DNA of 64,000 nucleotides from positions 23,955,258-24,019,257 of the forward strand of contig CM052354.1 of the NCBI GenBank assembly GCA_028551475.1, written 5' to 3'. The position numbers were made by a program, and so were the translations under genes. The DNA is from Casuarina equisetifolia. Lineage: Eukaryota > Streptophyta > Magnoliopsida > Fagales > Casuarinaceae. Under the pieces are notes generated by a model that was not told the origin of the DNA, did not search any database, and saw nothing but the letters and a program-made list of their open reading frames with translations. This document shows positions 33,918 through 47,914 of this stretch, piece after piece (position 1 is the first letter of the stretch; the number at the start of each line of letters is the position of its first letter).

Positions 33918-36900
33918 ATCCTGGATGAAATGCCTGTCTTTTACAACCTAAATGCTGTTGAAAAGCGTGAGGTTTTAATTGTTATTCTGCAAGTAGTGCG
34001 CAATCTTGATGATGCATCACTTGTCAAAGCATGGCAGCAAAGCATCGCTCAGACTAGATTATTTTTCAAGCTCATGGAGGAATGCCTAATTCTTTTTGAG
34101 GTTAATATTCTGCTTAGAAATTTACTTCTTGTTTTGGCTGCTCCACAGTTAAGTTGATAAGCTATAATCTCATTATCTATAATTGAATATTTTATATTTT
34201 GGGTTGATATTGTTTATACATTTGATTACTTCGGTGTAGGATTCAGCAGTCAATGGTACATCTAGTTCCAGTCAAATTCGGTGGTAGATTGCCTAATAAC
34301 AATTAAGTGTATGGACATATAGATTTTGGTCAACACTTTTGTTTCAGGGTTTTTTTTTCCCGCTCCAATGTGAATAGTCCAATGTGAATAGCCTTTGATT
34401 CTTTGAATTTAAGTGGTCAATTAAGCCCATGTAGCATTCTCTTTCAAGACTAGGTGTTTTGCATCTCTTATTGTTCAATGCTCCTCCCTGAGGTCAGATT
34501 TCTGAATTCATAATCTTTGTTTTCTTTTCTGTAGTACAGGAACAAAATACTTCAAAGTATTTCTTTCTCGTGCATAGTTGGTAACCGTTTTGTTTAATTC
34601 CTTACTGAATTTTCCTTTTTTGTGAATTTCTATGTTTTTCATTATAGATCCTGCCCTTATTTAATTAGCTCTCAAACTTAATATCTTTTTTGTTATTTGA
34701 CAGCATAGAAAGCCTGCCGATGGCATGCTTATGGGCTCTAGTTCTCGCAGTCCTGTTGGGGATGGACCTGCTTCCCTCAAGTATTCTGATGGACTTTCTC
34801 CCGCAGTTAACAACTATCTGTCCGAGGCATCAAGACAAGAAGTCAGAGTTAGTTGATATTTCTGTTGCTTGAAGTTCTTGAAAGCAATATTTTCAGTGTT
34901 TTGACTACTATTTGCAATTATTTTAAATTCACAACTTGATTGTAATATTGGCTTTATGTGCATTGTATAGAACCTTCATCGACTGGACTCATATTTCTTT
35001 AAACAGTCAATATTTGTGATGTATTACATGTTCCTTGTCTCCTCATGAACCTTGAACCTCTCTAATGCAGCCTCAGGGAACACCAGACAATGGTTATTTA
35101 TGGCAAAGAGTGAACTCCCAGTTAAGCTCCCCTACCCAGCCATATTCCTTGAGAGAAGCTCTGGCTCAGGCACAGTCTTCAAGGATTGGAGCTTCTCCAC
35201 AAGCACTTAGAGAATCTTTGCACCCAATATTGAGACAAAAATTGGTACAGTTTTGCATGGAAAGCTCGCTCACTTGTTTGATTTCTTTAACTAAAAGAAA
35301 CTACGATTCTCTGTTTTATATACATCAGACTGTTGATAATTTTGCTTTCTCTTCAGGAACTTTGGGAAGAAAACTTGAGTGCTGCTGTCAGTCTTCAGGT
35401 TTTGGAAATAACAGAAAAGTTTTCCACGACAGCAGCATCCCATAGCATCTCCACCGACTATGGAAAACTTGATTGCATCACAGCCATATTTATGAGCTTT
35501 TTCTCTCGAAATCAACCTCTGACTTTCTGCAAAGCTTTGTTTCCGGTCTTCAACATTGTATTTGATCTTCATGGAGCAACTCTAATGGCAAGGGAGAATG
35601 ATCGTTTCTTAAAGCAAGTAACCTTCCATTTACTTCGCTTGCTGTTTTCCGAAATGAAAGCATCAGGAGAAGGGCCATAATTGGGCTCCAGATACTTGTG
35701 AAGGTATGATCTTTGAAGTTCATAGATTGTTGCTCTTTTCCTAAATGTTATAATCATGTTCTTTGCTTTTTGCAGAGTTCCTTCTATTTCTTCATGCAGA
35801 CGGCAAGGCTAAGGGTTATGCTTATTATCACATTATCAGACTTGATGTCTGATGTGCAAGTGACTCAGATGAAGTCTGATGGAACGCTGGAAGAGAGTGG
35901 TGAAGCATGGCGTCTTCGAAAATCTTTAGATGAAATGGCTGATGAGTCTAAAAGCCCAAATCTGTTGAGTGAGTGTGGACTTCCTGAGAATGCTTTGGCA
36001 ACAGTTCCAGAGACATTGACAGAGAAGAGGTGGTCTTGGTCACGGGTCAAATATCTCTCCGATAGTCTTCTTCTGGCTCTTGATGCTAGCTTACAGCATG
36101 CAATGTTGGTAAGTTCTCAGCAATTTTACATTTCATTTGGGCTTGAGATTGTGTGATTAATTACTCACCAGTGGGGACCGTACACTTGATTGAAGAAAAG
36201 GGTTCATACCTCACCTCCCAAGACATATGTTTCTTTTATTTCTCTTTTAATTGTTGCTTTCATTGCCCTTTCTTGTATGAGAGATGGCATTTGCCTCTAA
36301 TTCTACGCAGGCCAACCATTGCAGACTGGTTATTTGCCAAGTTACTTTGTAAATAACTTTATGTGGGTAGGTAATTTTATCGACAAATTTCATATTTTGG
36401 CATGTCAGAGTGATGTCTTCTGTGTCGAAATTGAAAGTAGCCTATAGACTCACCGAGACGATCACTCAAAAGGGACATGCATTTTCTGGAAAGTACTAGG
36501 AACTTCAATAATATATATCTGCTCAAATAAACTTTATTTATCCTTTCTGAGAACTGATAGGGTGCCTTGCTGGTCCTACCCAAATGTTGTACTTTCTTTC
36601 TCCCTCAGACATAAATCAGGGAATGAAGGACTGGGGGATGATCTATTTAGGAGGTGAACTGTTATTCCGAGTTCTTTCTGGTGCAGAGGATGTTAACTTA
36701 TTAATTAGCAAGTGGTAAGGACAGATTTTAAGTATAGGGTTAAAGCGAGGGTAGAGATTTTGCTGTGCCAACTCAATATGAGCCCATTACCACTTTTCAG
36801 TCAAATATTTTGAATGTTAGATGGAGTAACTTCAAAAGACAAGTTCCTGGTTTTCAACGTTGAAAGCACGCTACCTAAGGCTTCTAGGCTTGGTTGTAGT

Positions 36901-39269
36901 TAACAGCTACCATGCAGTGGATGCTGTTGGATATTGGGTTGTTAGGAGTAACTATCTATATAAGAGATACTCTTTACAGTTGCCACTGCTTTGTACATAG
37001 AAGCCTGCATATTCTTCACCAATGGGGATTGAATGAATTCCTCCAATCCTAATTGTGTTCATCCCGTCTTACTTTTGTCCTCTTCAATAAGTGTCATTGA
37101 TCTCACAAAGTAATACTGGGTTTTATTTTTCGCTGGCATCTGTAATGACTATGGATAGATATGGAGCTGCAGAAAGTTTCTTCAAACTTGCAATGGCATT
37201 CGCACCCGTCCCAGATCTTCACATAATGTGGTTGCTCCATTTGTGTGATGCACATCAAGAAATGCAGTCTTGGGCGGAAGCAGCCCAATGTGCTGTGGCT
37301 GTTGCTGGTGTTGTGATGCAGGTAACTCTCTCTTACTGGTGATTGGTATTCAACATCTTGTAGCAAATGTTAAAATTGAAATGTACCATTTGTGATTCAA
37401 GAGCATCGACCATTCCATCACATTCTTGTAGCTTGATATATCGAGAGAAGTTATCATATTTTGTTCTTTGCAACCAGATGGAAGGAACTATGTACCATAC
37501 GTGTGATGTTTGCTTTGAACAATGTAGTTTGAACTATCAAATTGTGAGGGACTTGCGGCGTATAGGCATCCAACTCTCTATTGGTTTTCAGGATAGCTAA
37601 TTTTTTATTTCAAGTGGCTTTAGGCGGATTACAACTTCCTACTGACAATTTGTAAATATGCAATACTATAAGCTACAGGATTTTTTGTTTTCAAGTTTGT
37701 TTCCCAGTAATGGTCATTCAGGGCTATGGGTGCCTTTTCCTGGCTAGGAACTTATGGTATTGTATGGATCCAACACTTTTGCTAGTTTTGTCTGAGGTTC
37801 CTGCACTCTGGTGTGACTTTGTGGATGTTTCTTTTGGCTCATTGTCTTTTGCTTTTTAGAGTGGAGAAATGGAGTGTGACTGGATAAATTGAAGACTGGT
37901 CTTGACTTTATTATCTTTTTCGTGCTGACAAACCTAATTAAAATTGATGTAGGCCCTTGTAGCGAGAAATGATGGTGTTTGGAGCAAAGATCATGTGACT
38001 GCTCTTCGAAGAATTTGTCCAATGGTGAGCAATGAGATCACATCTGAGGCATCTGCGGCTGAGGTAGAGGGATATGGTGGTTCAAAACTTACAGTAGACT
38101 CTGCAGTGAAGTACCTTCAGCTTGCCAATAAGCTTTTCTCTCAAGCTGAGCTCTATCATTTCTGTGCCAGCATTTTGGAACTTGTAATTCCCGTATATAA
38201 AAGCAGGAGGGCATATGGACAGCTGGCTAAATGTCACACGTTACTCACTAATATCTATGAATCAATCCTTGAGCAGGAATCAAGCCCAATTCCATTCACT
38301 GATGCCACATACTATCGCGTAGGATTCTATGGTGATAGATTTGGGAAGCTTGACAGAAAGGAGTACGTATACCGCGAGCCCCCTGATGTGCGGCTAGGTG
38401 ACATAATGCATAATGGAGAAACTTAGTCATATATTCGAGACTAGAATGGATGGCAATCACACATTACAAATTATTCCAGATTCTAGACAAGTGAAGGCAG
38501 ATGAGTTGCAGCCGGGAGTCTGCTACCTGCAGATAACTGCCGTTGATCCAGTAATGGAAGATGAAGACCTAGGCAGCAGAGGGGAGCGGATCTTTTCTCT
38601 TTCTACTGGCACTGTACGTGCACGTGTCTTTGACCGCTTTTTGTTTGATACCCCATTTACAAAGAATGGCAAGAACCAGGGTGGCCTGGAAGACCAATGG
38701 AAGAGGCGAACTGTGCTTCAAACTGAGGGCTCCTTCCCTGCCCTTGTGAATAGGCTCTTGGTAACTAAATCTGAATCTCTTGAGTTTTCCCCAGTAGAGA
38801 ATGCTATTGGAATGATTGAAACTCGAACGGCTGCACTACGAAATGAGCTTGAAGTGCCTCGCAGTTAAGAAGGAGATCAACTTCCAAAACTTCAGAGTCT
38901 ACAGAGGATTCTTCAAGGCAGTGTTGCTGTTCAAGTAAGTCGTGGCGATATACATATATATTTTTAATACTTGCTTGTGGCGTTCATGTCTCATGGATTA
39001 CCACACATATGCAGGTCAACAGTGGAGTCCTAAGTGTTTGCACAGCCTTCCTGTCTGGTGAACCAGCTACGAGGTTGCGTTCACAGGAACTGCAACAACT
39101 CATTGCTGCACTCCTTGAATTCATGGCTGTTTGCAAGCGTGCCATTCGTGTACACTTCAGATTGATTGGAGAGGAGGATCGGGATTTCCGCACACAGCTT
39201 GTGAACGGATTTCAGTCCCTTACTGCAGAGCTGTCTCACTACATTCCTGCCATTCTCTCAGAGCTCTGA
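33918..39269 (+). pseudogene. SPIKE1 (DOCK-family RopGEF) pseudogene, C-terminal half
   Basis: SPIKE1 activates ROP GTPases through a C-terminal DHR2 domain and controls actin and cell shape. Exons 33918-34100, 34704-34847, 35071-35244, 35357-35703, 35776-36108, ~37136-37321, 37953-38934 and 39015-39269 are collinear with the last ~640 of its ~1830 residues ('NLDDASLVKAWQQSIAQTR' near the start, 'YIPAILSEL' at the end). The N-terminal half with the C2-like DHR1 domain is absent upstream. Disabling changes: loss of one G at 35640/35641 (frameshift), acceptor AG read as TG at 37134-37135, a 7-bp tandem duplication 'cataatg' at ~38404-38417 (frameshift), and a TAA at 38866-38868 where Ser is expected. 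Introns are kept, so this is a duplicate and not a retrocopy. Relatives' residues are from memory; an alignment would settle each lesion. Confidence 0.9.
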
Positions 39270-40327
39270 CTTTTGTAACATCATTTGTTCATATTTTTTT
39301 TTTCCTGCTTATTTTCTTTCTTTCTTTGGCTTTTTTGTTTTTCAATGACGTGCAAATATTTTTCTGTTCATATGTGTACACTAAATTTCAAGGAAGTGAA
39401 GTTCGGAAAACCGAAAGGTGTACTGGGTTTCTTTCCTCCTTTTCAGCATAACTTCTATACCAAGGCTGGCTCGGTTAGTAATATAGTACCCAAACTACGT
39501 ATTGGTTGACGGGATTTCCAGGCCTTTTATGCAATCAAATGAAAAGGCCCAATGAATTGGGATTTCCACTTATGATGAAGAGGATGGGTTCAAGGAAATC
39601 ATTTATTTTCGTTTTTTGACCCCATATATTACGGTGTACATTTGAAAAGATCTAAATGATCAGCCTTACTTCATTATTTTGATGATGATAAGAGGTAAAG
39701 TATTTTAAAATGATTTTTAATAATAGAAAATGTGCCAAAAGAAAAATTAATGTAAGAATTAACTAATATAATATTGAAATCAAATATTACATTAGTGTTA
39801 TATATTCAAATCTGGAAGTATTTGTTATTTCCTTATTTATATGCTTGGGCTAGAATGAAATGCATTATTTTTATGCATGGGCTGGTGAAAGAATAAAAGA
39901 GCAAAAGGGACCCAGGCCCACAACCAAGGGCAGTCTCGTCTGCATGCTTAAGTGAAGCGCACGTGTCACTGTGCGCGGGGTGCTTCTCCTTTCCTCTTTC
40001 CTTCGTCTGTTCTTTGCGCGGCTTAGGGCAGACAAGACCGAAAAGCTTCTCCCTCGATTTTGAATCAAGCATCTCCTATATTACAATGATATGATTATAG
40101 TGGATGCTGGAGGAGCTACTCATATATGAAGGGGGCCCGTAAGTGGAAAACCTAAGGGTTCTCTTTGCAAGGTTCGACAAGGCTATAGAACTGCATGAGT
40201 AAGTCTATCCTGTTTCTTGGTTGTGAGAATAGTTCCAATTGATTTTCCGGGAAAATTTTGGTGAGAAAATTTTCCTTTCGAATGAATTGTCTGTTCCAGA
40301 CCCTTGAATTCGATCCATCCAAAGAGG
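39270..40327. other. Intergenic between two pseudogenes
   Basis: 3' flank of the SPIKE1 relic, then 5' flank of the helicase relic. A GC-richer island at ~39940-40030 ('gcgcacgtgtcactgtgcgc', containing a CACGTG G-box) may be the old helicase promoter. No coding gene. Confidence 0.5.
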
Positions 40328-43300
40328 ATGGATCAAGATATTTCGGTTGATATAGACTTCCCCCTGTTTTCCAAAACCTGCAAACGCTCTAAACCTATTG
40401 CTGCAACGGCGGCCGCCGCCGCCACCGTCTATCAAAATGTTGAGGTGAACACCCCACATGTTGTAAAATCAACTAATCTTGACCATGATACTCCCCCTAC
40501 CACCTCATTCACTGACCTTGGCCTCGCGGAGTGGGCAGTGCAGACCTGCAAAGAGCTGGGAATGCGCAAACCTACACCAGTGCAGGTGCACTGCATACCA
40601 AAGATCCTTGCGGGCTGCGATGTGCTTGGACTAGCACAGACTGGGAGTGGCAAGACGGCCGCTTTTGCGTTACCTATCCTGCACCGACTTGCTGAAGATC
40701 CTTTTGGGGTCTTTGCTCTCGCGATAACACCAACTCGGGAGCTGGCATACTAGCTGGCTGAGCAGTTTAGGGCCCTTGGCTCGAGCTTGAATTTGCGGCG
40801 TGTAGTCGTGGTTGGCGGAATGGACATGTTGAACCAGGTACAGAGCTTGATGACAAAGCCGCATGTCGTCATTGCCACTCCGGGAAGAAAAAAGGTCTTG
40901 CTGGAAGAGAATCCTGATATTCCTCCTGTTTTCTCCTAGACTAAGGTATTCAGCTTGTCTCCCTCTTTCTCTTTCTATTTATTTTCAAGTTTTTGTTATT
41001 TTTTAGTCGATTTTTCTGAAAGTCTGCATATAAATTGTGGTTGGCCACATATCATAATTTAATTTATGGTGCAAAGCTTGCATGATACTTCTATCCAATA
41101 ATAGGCCTAATTTACGTACACATATACATACCTGCCATGAAATTCATTTTTGTTCTTTTAGAAGAATTTGCTTGACAGGTTAGAGATTTGGGATGCTGAT
41201 ACCTGTGAAAAGAAAAAAAGATCAACTTGATATTGTTTCAGAATTGTATGGAATAATTGGGGAATCATCTTTTGCACTCGGGTGTTATTCCAGAGTATTG
41301 TTAGAGAAACATATTGGTGAAAATCAAGCATTCATTCATTTTGTTGAAAGCCAGGAGTTGTCTCTTGACTTCTTTTGGAACATTTTTGATATACTATGAT
41401 AATTTTCTATTTCGTTTTCATGTTTACTTTGAAAGATAGGGAAAGCGGAGGTACAAGGGATCTTTAGGATAAAGTGGTGAAAAACCATGAAAAAAGTATA
41501 AGACCAGTCAAAACGTAATGTTATTGAGTAACATGATCCACACATATGAGCCTTTGTTCTCATAAATTCTGCTATAATCACAGGTCATGGGAGTTAATAC
41601 AAAGGGGATGGGGATTTGAAAATACGACTTGGGTTAGTACTGCATTCTAGATACTCCATGCTAGAATGAAGACAGGAGAACTGGAGGACATAATTTATCC
41701 CCTTGCAAGCCCGTTTATTTTCTACTGTAGAGTATGAAATTGCCCTTTCTTCGTTTATCCCATAAACTGCTTACATTTATGTTCTTCTTACCCTGTTCCA
41801 GTTCCTGGTATTGGATGAAGCAGATAGAGTTTGTGATGTTGGCTTTGAAGAGGAACTGAGAATGGTCTTCCAGTCTTTGCCAAAAAATGGGCAAACTCTG
41901 TTATTTTACCCAACTATGACAAGTAATCTGGAAACGCTTCCTGAGGTTTCTGCAAATAAAGCATACTTCTATGAGGCATATGAAGGCTTTAAGACAGTTG
42001 ATACTCTGAAGCAGCAGTATCTTTTTATTCCAAAAATGTGAAGGATGTATATCTGAATTACATTTTGTCCAAAATGGGAGATTTGGGTATTCGATCAGCC
42101 ATGATATTTGTCTCCACCTGCAGGTATTACCTCCTTGAACAATAAAGTCTGACTTCTCGAAGTGTGGTGTGTTGTTCCTTGATAGTTGCCACATTCCTTT
42201 TTTAATCTTCAACCCCCACCCCCCGAGATGACTCACTCTTCAATGTATTTTGTTTGCAACCTTTGGTGATCTGACTCTCTGTCCTTACTTGCATATATAA
42301 GTGCAATGCCGTGGACCTCAATGTGAATGTATGTATATGTAGTGAATTTCCTAGTATACCTTGAAGGTATCTACTACTATTAAGTATCCTTGATGAAAGC
42401 TTGCTTTTTTAAACCAGCCAATAGGGAAGCAAATTAATAAGAAAAAAGAAGAACAAGGAGTATGATTTTGTGCAAGTATACATGCATTTGTGTTCATGAA
42501 TAACCAGCGGATATGTGGTTCAAATAAATGAGGCATTGGTGAGGCGTTCCTTCATTGATGTGAGCAGAAGGTAAGAATGTCATAGCTAGCTTATTTGCCC
42601 TTGGTTGTAAAAAACTTCAAGGCTTTGAAGTTAACCCATTTTACGAGATCACTAATTGTTATTCCTGCTATTGTGGTCCAACTTGAACGGTACTTTCAAG
42701 TCATTTTGAACCTACCCTAAAAGTTTTCAAGTGGTTGATATTGTTATTGTTCTATATGTGATGAAGTACAAACCATTTTGCACACCTTTTAGAAGAGAAT
42801 TCGGCAACAATTGCAAAATAAACAATGCTTTATGTCTGCTTCTGTACTATATGGATTTGAAATTAGTTTGTGTCTGTAATTCTTTTGTTTCTTCTTTTGT
42901 CGCTAAATTAATTTCATCTTATTAGTGTACACTCTTGAAATTCTTACCTATTCTCTTCCGGGGGATCATTCTAAATACCACATCCACAGCCTCTTTAGAG
43001 TATGATATGCTTGTTGCTTCAATTTTTCTTCATGATGCAAAGTTATTCACTGTAAACTGCCTCTATGCATCTGGATGTCAACCTGGCTTCCATTATTAAA
43101 ATCGTGAAGGATAATAATAAAATTTGACTGGTATCCATTATCAAATTCCTCATGCAAAATAATGGAGTTTCACGAGTCATGTCATATTCATCTTATGCTT
43201 GTGGATATTTGAAGTCTGAGTCAGGCTACTTTTCAATTGACTGTTTTCTCATTCTCTGCTTCTCTCGCACTTTTGAAGATCTTCGATAGCATTTTTCCTT

Positions 43301-46217
43301 GCACCTGTCATTATGTTAGATGAGCTGGATGATTTATAAGATTCCAAAATCTGGATTAATCTCTCATACATTATGGTGTGCAGAAATTGTCACCGTTTGA
43401 GTTTATTACTGGAAGAGCTTGATCAGGAAGCAGCAGCACTGCATTCTCATAAATCCCAGTCTCTAAGACTTGCTGCCCTCTATCGATTCAAATCTGGACA
43501 GGTTCCTGTATTGATTGCCACAGATGTTGCTAGTCGTGGTTTGGATATCCCCGAAGGTGACATCTCTTCACCAATTCTAGTTATTGTCTTCTTCCTTTAA
43601 GACATATGTGCATTGGGTTAATGCCAGCCCACTAGAGGTTTGCAAGAGACTATATTCATCGTGTGGGGCATACTGCAAGAGCAGGCAGAGGAGGGCTGGC
43701 TCTAAGTTTTGTCACTGAGGTAAGTGCTGAATATATTGCTAGAAATTTCATTTGTAGTGAGGTGGAATTCTTTTAAGTTTCTTGGAGCACCATTTGGTCC
43801 TGCATAAAAGCTGCGGAGGCTTCTGTGTAAAATCCAAATAGCAAGATTGATGTTTCAAAGGATTTGCCTTTTTTCTTTTGGATGAATGCATAGTCTTCTA
43901 TGTGTCACTATGTACTTGGGGTGTTTCTTATTTGGCTTGCTATATATGCCACTTGCACTTCAAGATAACATATGTGCTATAACAAAGGTATCCTTGAATT
44001 TAATTTATTAGTATTCTTTTTTATCTCTTTTTTCTTTTTTAAGTGTTTGATGGTTTTGTAAACACGGTGTAGTTGGGTTGAACTCCTGTCAGTGCTTCTC
44101 TATGAATTTATCATTTGTTAAGAGATTCAAATGTATAGATGGATACTTCGCATCTTTCTGATATCTACAGATCTTCAAGAGGATATATAAAGAATGTTGA
44201 AACACAATTCTTAATGTCTTCTCTCCAATATTTGCTGGGTGTCATGGTCGATGCTTATCGTGATTTTTGGTCCACAAATATAGAAGGTACTCTATGGGTG
44301 CTTTTTGCTTGCAATTTTGGAAGAAAGGAATAAAAAGAGAATATTTTTGACTTAGATTGACGATAATTTTCCTGTGTTGCCTATGGGAGATTCTGTTGCT
44401 TATATTCTTGAGTAAAGCTGAGCAGTGATTGCTCGAACTGACCACCCTGGACAAATGGAGTATGGTTGGGTTCTTCCAGACCTTGTTGCTGCCATAAAAT
44501 CATTTCTAGTATCAGTGTTCTTCTAGGCATTTGAAAATTCTTCCTCACTCTCTCTATTTCTCTCTGTCAATAATGAAGAGCCTTATATTATATGATCAAT
44601 GCTATTGTTTCGCTTATCATTAATGCTTTGATTGGTAGAATGATGTTGATCTCTTTCATGAAAACAGTCGGAGAAGTTTGAATGTAAAGAGAATGGAGTG
44701 CTTTCTGATATCACGAAGGTAAGCTCTCTTGTAACAACTTTTGGTGGAACTACTAGATTAAAAATGGCATTCGCAGATTGAAGTTTGTTGCTCTTTTTCA
44801 ACTAATTTTTGGAGCTTTAATAAGTGACATTTACATGTTCATTTCATTGCTTTCTTTACCCTGAGAAGAAGTCCAATTAGTTGTGAACTTTAGAAGTTGA
44901 AGAGTTTGCAAGATCTGTAGTTTTCCAATTTGTGACTATCTTAGTAATTTAACATCCGTTTAATCACAAAAAGACTTATGCTTAAGCAGATTGATAATCA
45001 TCTTATAACTTCATTGCTGGCATTTAGTCAAATGATACCTGGGGACTTGCTTGAGGGTTATGCAAGATACGTCTCCCAAGTACATTAGAGTGTATAGTTT
45101 GGTCCCCTTAAGGTTAAATGGCCGTAGGTGTATTATTCAATAAGTAGTATTCAAAACCTCACTGACATATGGTTTTTGTATCTATTTAAGTAGAAATAAC
45201 AGTATTAAAGTATGGATAAGACCTAGCTTTTCCTGAAAAAGATAGGCTACTGTAAAATAGTTTCATCCCAAAATTGTCCCTTTTTCTCATGATATACTTG
45301 AAATAACTTCTTTGTTGCATTTATAATAATTTTCTTATTCATTCATGTGTCAGATATATACAATTCCCTATCATGTCAATTACTGAAAAGAAAAGCTATT
45401 AAGAAAAACAACATATTGGCCAACACGAAAACTATCAAACCTAAACAGATAAACAAATATTACTATCGAAGGCTGCTGAAAGGGAGTTAAAAATACTCTC
45501 ATGTCTTGTGAAGATACTCTAGGCCTTAACTGTGTTTTTCTCTTCAGGGTATTCAAAGTTCAGTCACTCTAAATTTTCAACAGCTAGGAAATTGAATCCA
45601 TATGGTTACTGGGTTTCTGCAAAATGCATGCGATCCTTTGAGATACTTGATTTCCCAGCAATGGTGTTATGCACAACATTTAGGTTAATTAATTTTGTTC
45701 TAGTTGTACTAATCTGGTCTATTGTTGATTCCAATTTTAACAATGCATATTGTGCTCCTCGCCTGCTCATGCACACCCAGTCAGGCACTTTATTTCTGAC
45801 ATGTCTGTTCTAAACCCTGAAATGTGTAACATCTTCCATCCTGAATTATGCAATTTGTTCTCTCATTCTGCTGAAATTATCGATGGTTCAACATATCTTA
45901 TGTAGAAAATATTGGAGTGTTAGTATGAATACTGATTTCTACAACAATCACTGTGAGGTTGATGGTCACAGCTTTAAGTTTTATTATTTGTTTCTATACA
46001 TCAGAGCAAGTAGAGATCATGTTTCATTGTGCTTTGCATTTCAACCTTAAATATGCAGGTTTATAATGCCAGACGTGTGGCAGAGATGAGCATGACGGAT
46101 GATGGTTTTGAGGAAAAAGCAAAAGAACGCAAAAAGCAGAAATTGAAAACTCTAGCAGAGAAAGGATTATTGAAGAAACGAGGTAGAAAAAGAAAAGGAA
46201 ACACATCTTGCAAATAG
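40328..46217 (+). pseudogene. DEAD-box RNA helicase RH36-type pseudogene, nearly full length
   Basis: Exons 40328-40945, 41802-42123, 43384-43556, ~43647-43719, 44639-44718 and 46059-46217 follow the order of plant RH36 (yeast Dbp8-like helicase, pre-rRNA processing). Visible motifs: Q-motif region 'MRKPTPVQ', motif I 'AQTGSGKT', Ia 'TPTREL', II 'DEAD', V '[12 protein letters not shown]', and a basic tail 'LLKKRGRKRKG'. Lesions: TAG at 40751-40753 directly after 'TRELAY', TAG at 40937-40939, motif III 'SAT' replaced by 'YPT', one A lost near 42035 (frameshift to TGA), the segment between motifs V and VI missing, motif VI 'HRVGRTAR' changed to 'HRVGHTAR', and a deletion in the exon at 44639. 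The protein could not work as a helicase. Introns are retained. Confidence 0.92.
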
Positions 46218-47914
46218 GGTTGCTAAGCTCTTTTTTGTAGTTCCCCTCTGTAACACTGAGCGACTAACTTATGTCAAATAGAACAAGTTTCACTTATGCA
46301 TCATAATGAGAACGCCAACTGAATTGGTCGTTGGAGAGCAGCAGTTCCATTTCTATTATATAAAGAAAAAGGAAACGTATTTTGTCTATGCTTGTATTTT
46401 CTTAAGGAACACATCTTCAAAGTTATTTTTAGACTGGCAAATAAATTTATAATCGCATTTTTTTGTCCGAACAAACACAGAAGACAAGAAAAATAAAACT
46501 TCAATGGGCTTTGAGTTCCAATCAGGTTGTCAAAGGAGAAAAGATTAAACGCTAGATAGGCAGGCTTATCAAAACCAATCATGGAAATTTTGCCTTCATT
46601 AGCATTTTAGTAGTTACCACAAATTAAGTAATTTTTAACAAATAATAATAATAAACTGTATTAATCTCAATAAGAATAAAGAAGTAACTGTGGGAATAAT
46701 ATTTTACAATAAATCCAATAACAGTAAACAGTATTAGCGAACTATGGAAAGCTAATTACACTAACTTTTCATTTATCTTTTTTAATGTAACAGTAAATTT
46801 AGTTCTATATTTTAATCTTTTTGCAACTATTTTTCCTTGGAGTTTTATCTTATTTTGAACTTTTTAAAAGTTTTATCTTGTATTGAATCTTTTAGAAGTT
46901 TTGTCTAATCTTTATCTTTTATAAATTTTATTTTGTTTTTCTCTTTTCAAACTTCATATATGATATGTGAGTAGATCATGACATTAGCAAACTAAACCAA
47001 ATTTACTTATATAATGTGCAAAAAACAACTCATTCTAGTATAATATAATGTTAAGACAAAGTTTTCAGTTATTGTCATAAGAAAAGATTTTAATAACTTA
47101 TGAGTCAAGAAAATTAACTTATAAGTCCTTTGAAAAGAGTCTTAATCAACCCAAAATTGTCAAGGAAAAAAAATCCATTTTATTGGCTAAATTATTGCTT
47201 AAACCTTTTTCATCATCCATCCAATACATCTTTGTTTCCCAATTAGAAAACAACTAATTTTCACTTGGAAGCCTTGGCCACGATTGAGATTGGTGGCTTA
47301 ACGTGAAGGTAATCATAGTAGAAGGCTATTAATGGAAGGTTCTAATTACCCTATTAGTTCTTAGATTGTATTGTATTTGGTTTCCTTACTTCTTCAAATT
47401 ACTTACCTTCCCAAGCTTTCCTAATTGTATTAAGAATCCTATATGTATTGGGTAGCTCCCAAAATAAAAGAAAAAAGAGTTTTAAAAAAATTGATTTTCT
47501 TAGTTTGCTTTTGTGACAAGGATTAATTTAAAACTAATACAAACTTCTACAATATTTATAAAATCAGTACTTCATCTAATAACCCAATCTCCTACAACAT
47601 AATAGTGGCCAATTAAATTTCTCTTCATAAATGTGTAATGATAATCTCAGCATGTTGCATTACCAATAAGCTTGTCATGTCATCATACTTCACGTTCTTG
47701 CACTCATTTTTCTCCCTTAAATTTGCATATATGGGAAAAGAGAATTTGTCGTTCTATGTAGAACTCAAACCCAGAAAAGACAATCTTAAAAGGTACAACA
47801 CCATTTAGTCAAATTATGATCCTAAGATGAATCAAGAACTTCTATTTTCTTATAGAATAGAATACTGTAGACACTAAAAGAAATGATGGTTAAGAATTGA
47901 CAACATATGGTTAA
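46218..47914. other. Intergenic, no gene seen
   Basis: AT-rich with only short frames. Around 46830-46935 the phrase 'ttttatctt' recurs several times in a row ('agttttatcttattttgaac', 'gttttatcttgtattgaat'), a weak local repeat. Confidence 0.55.
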
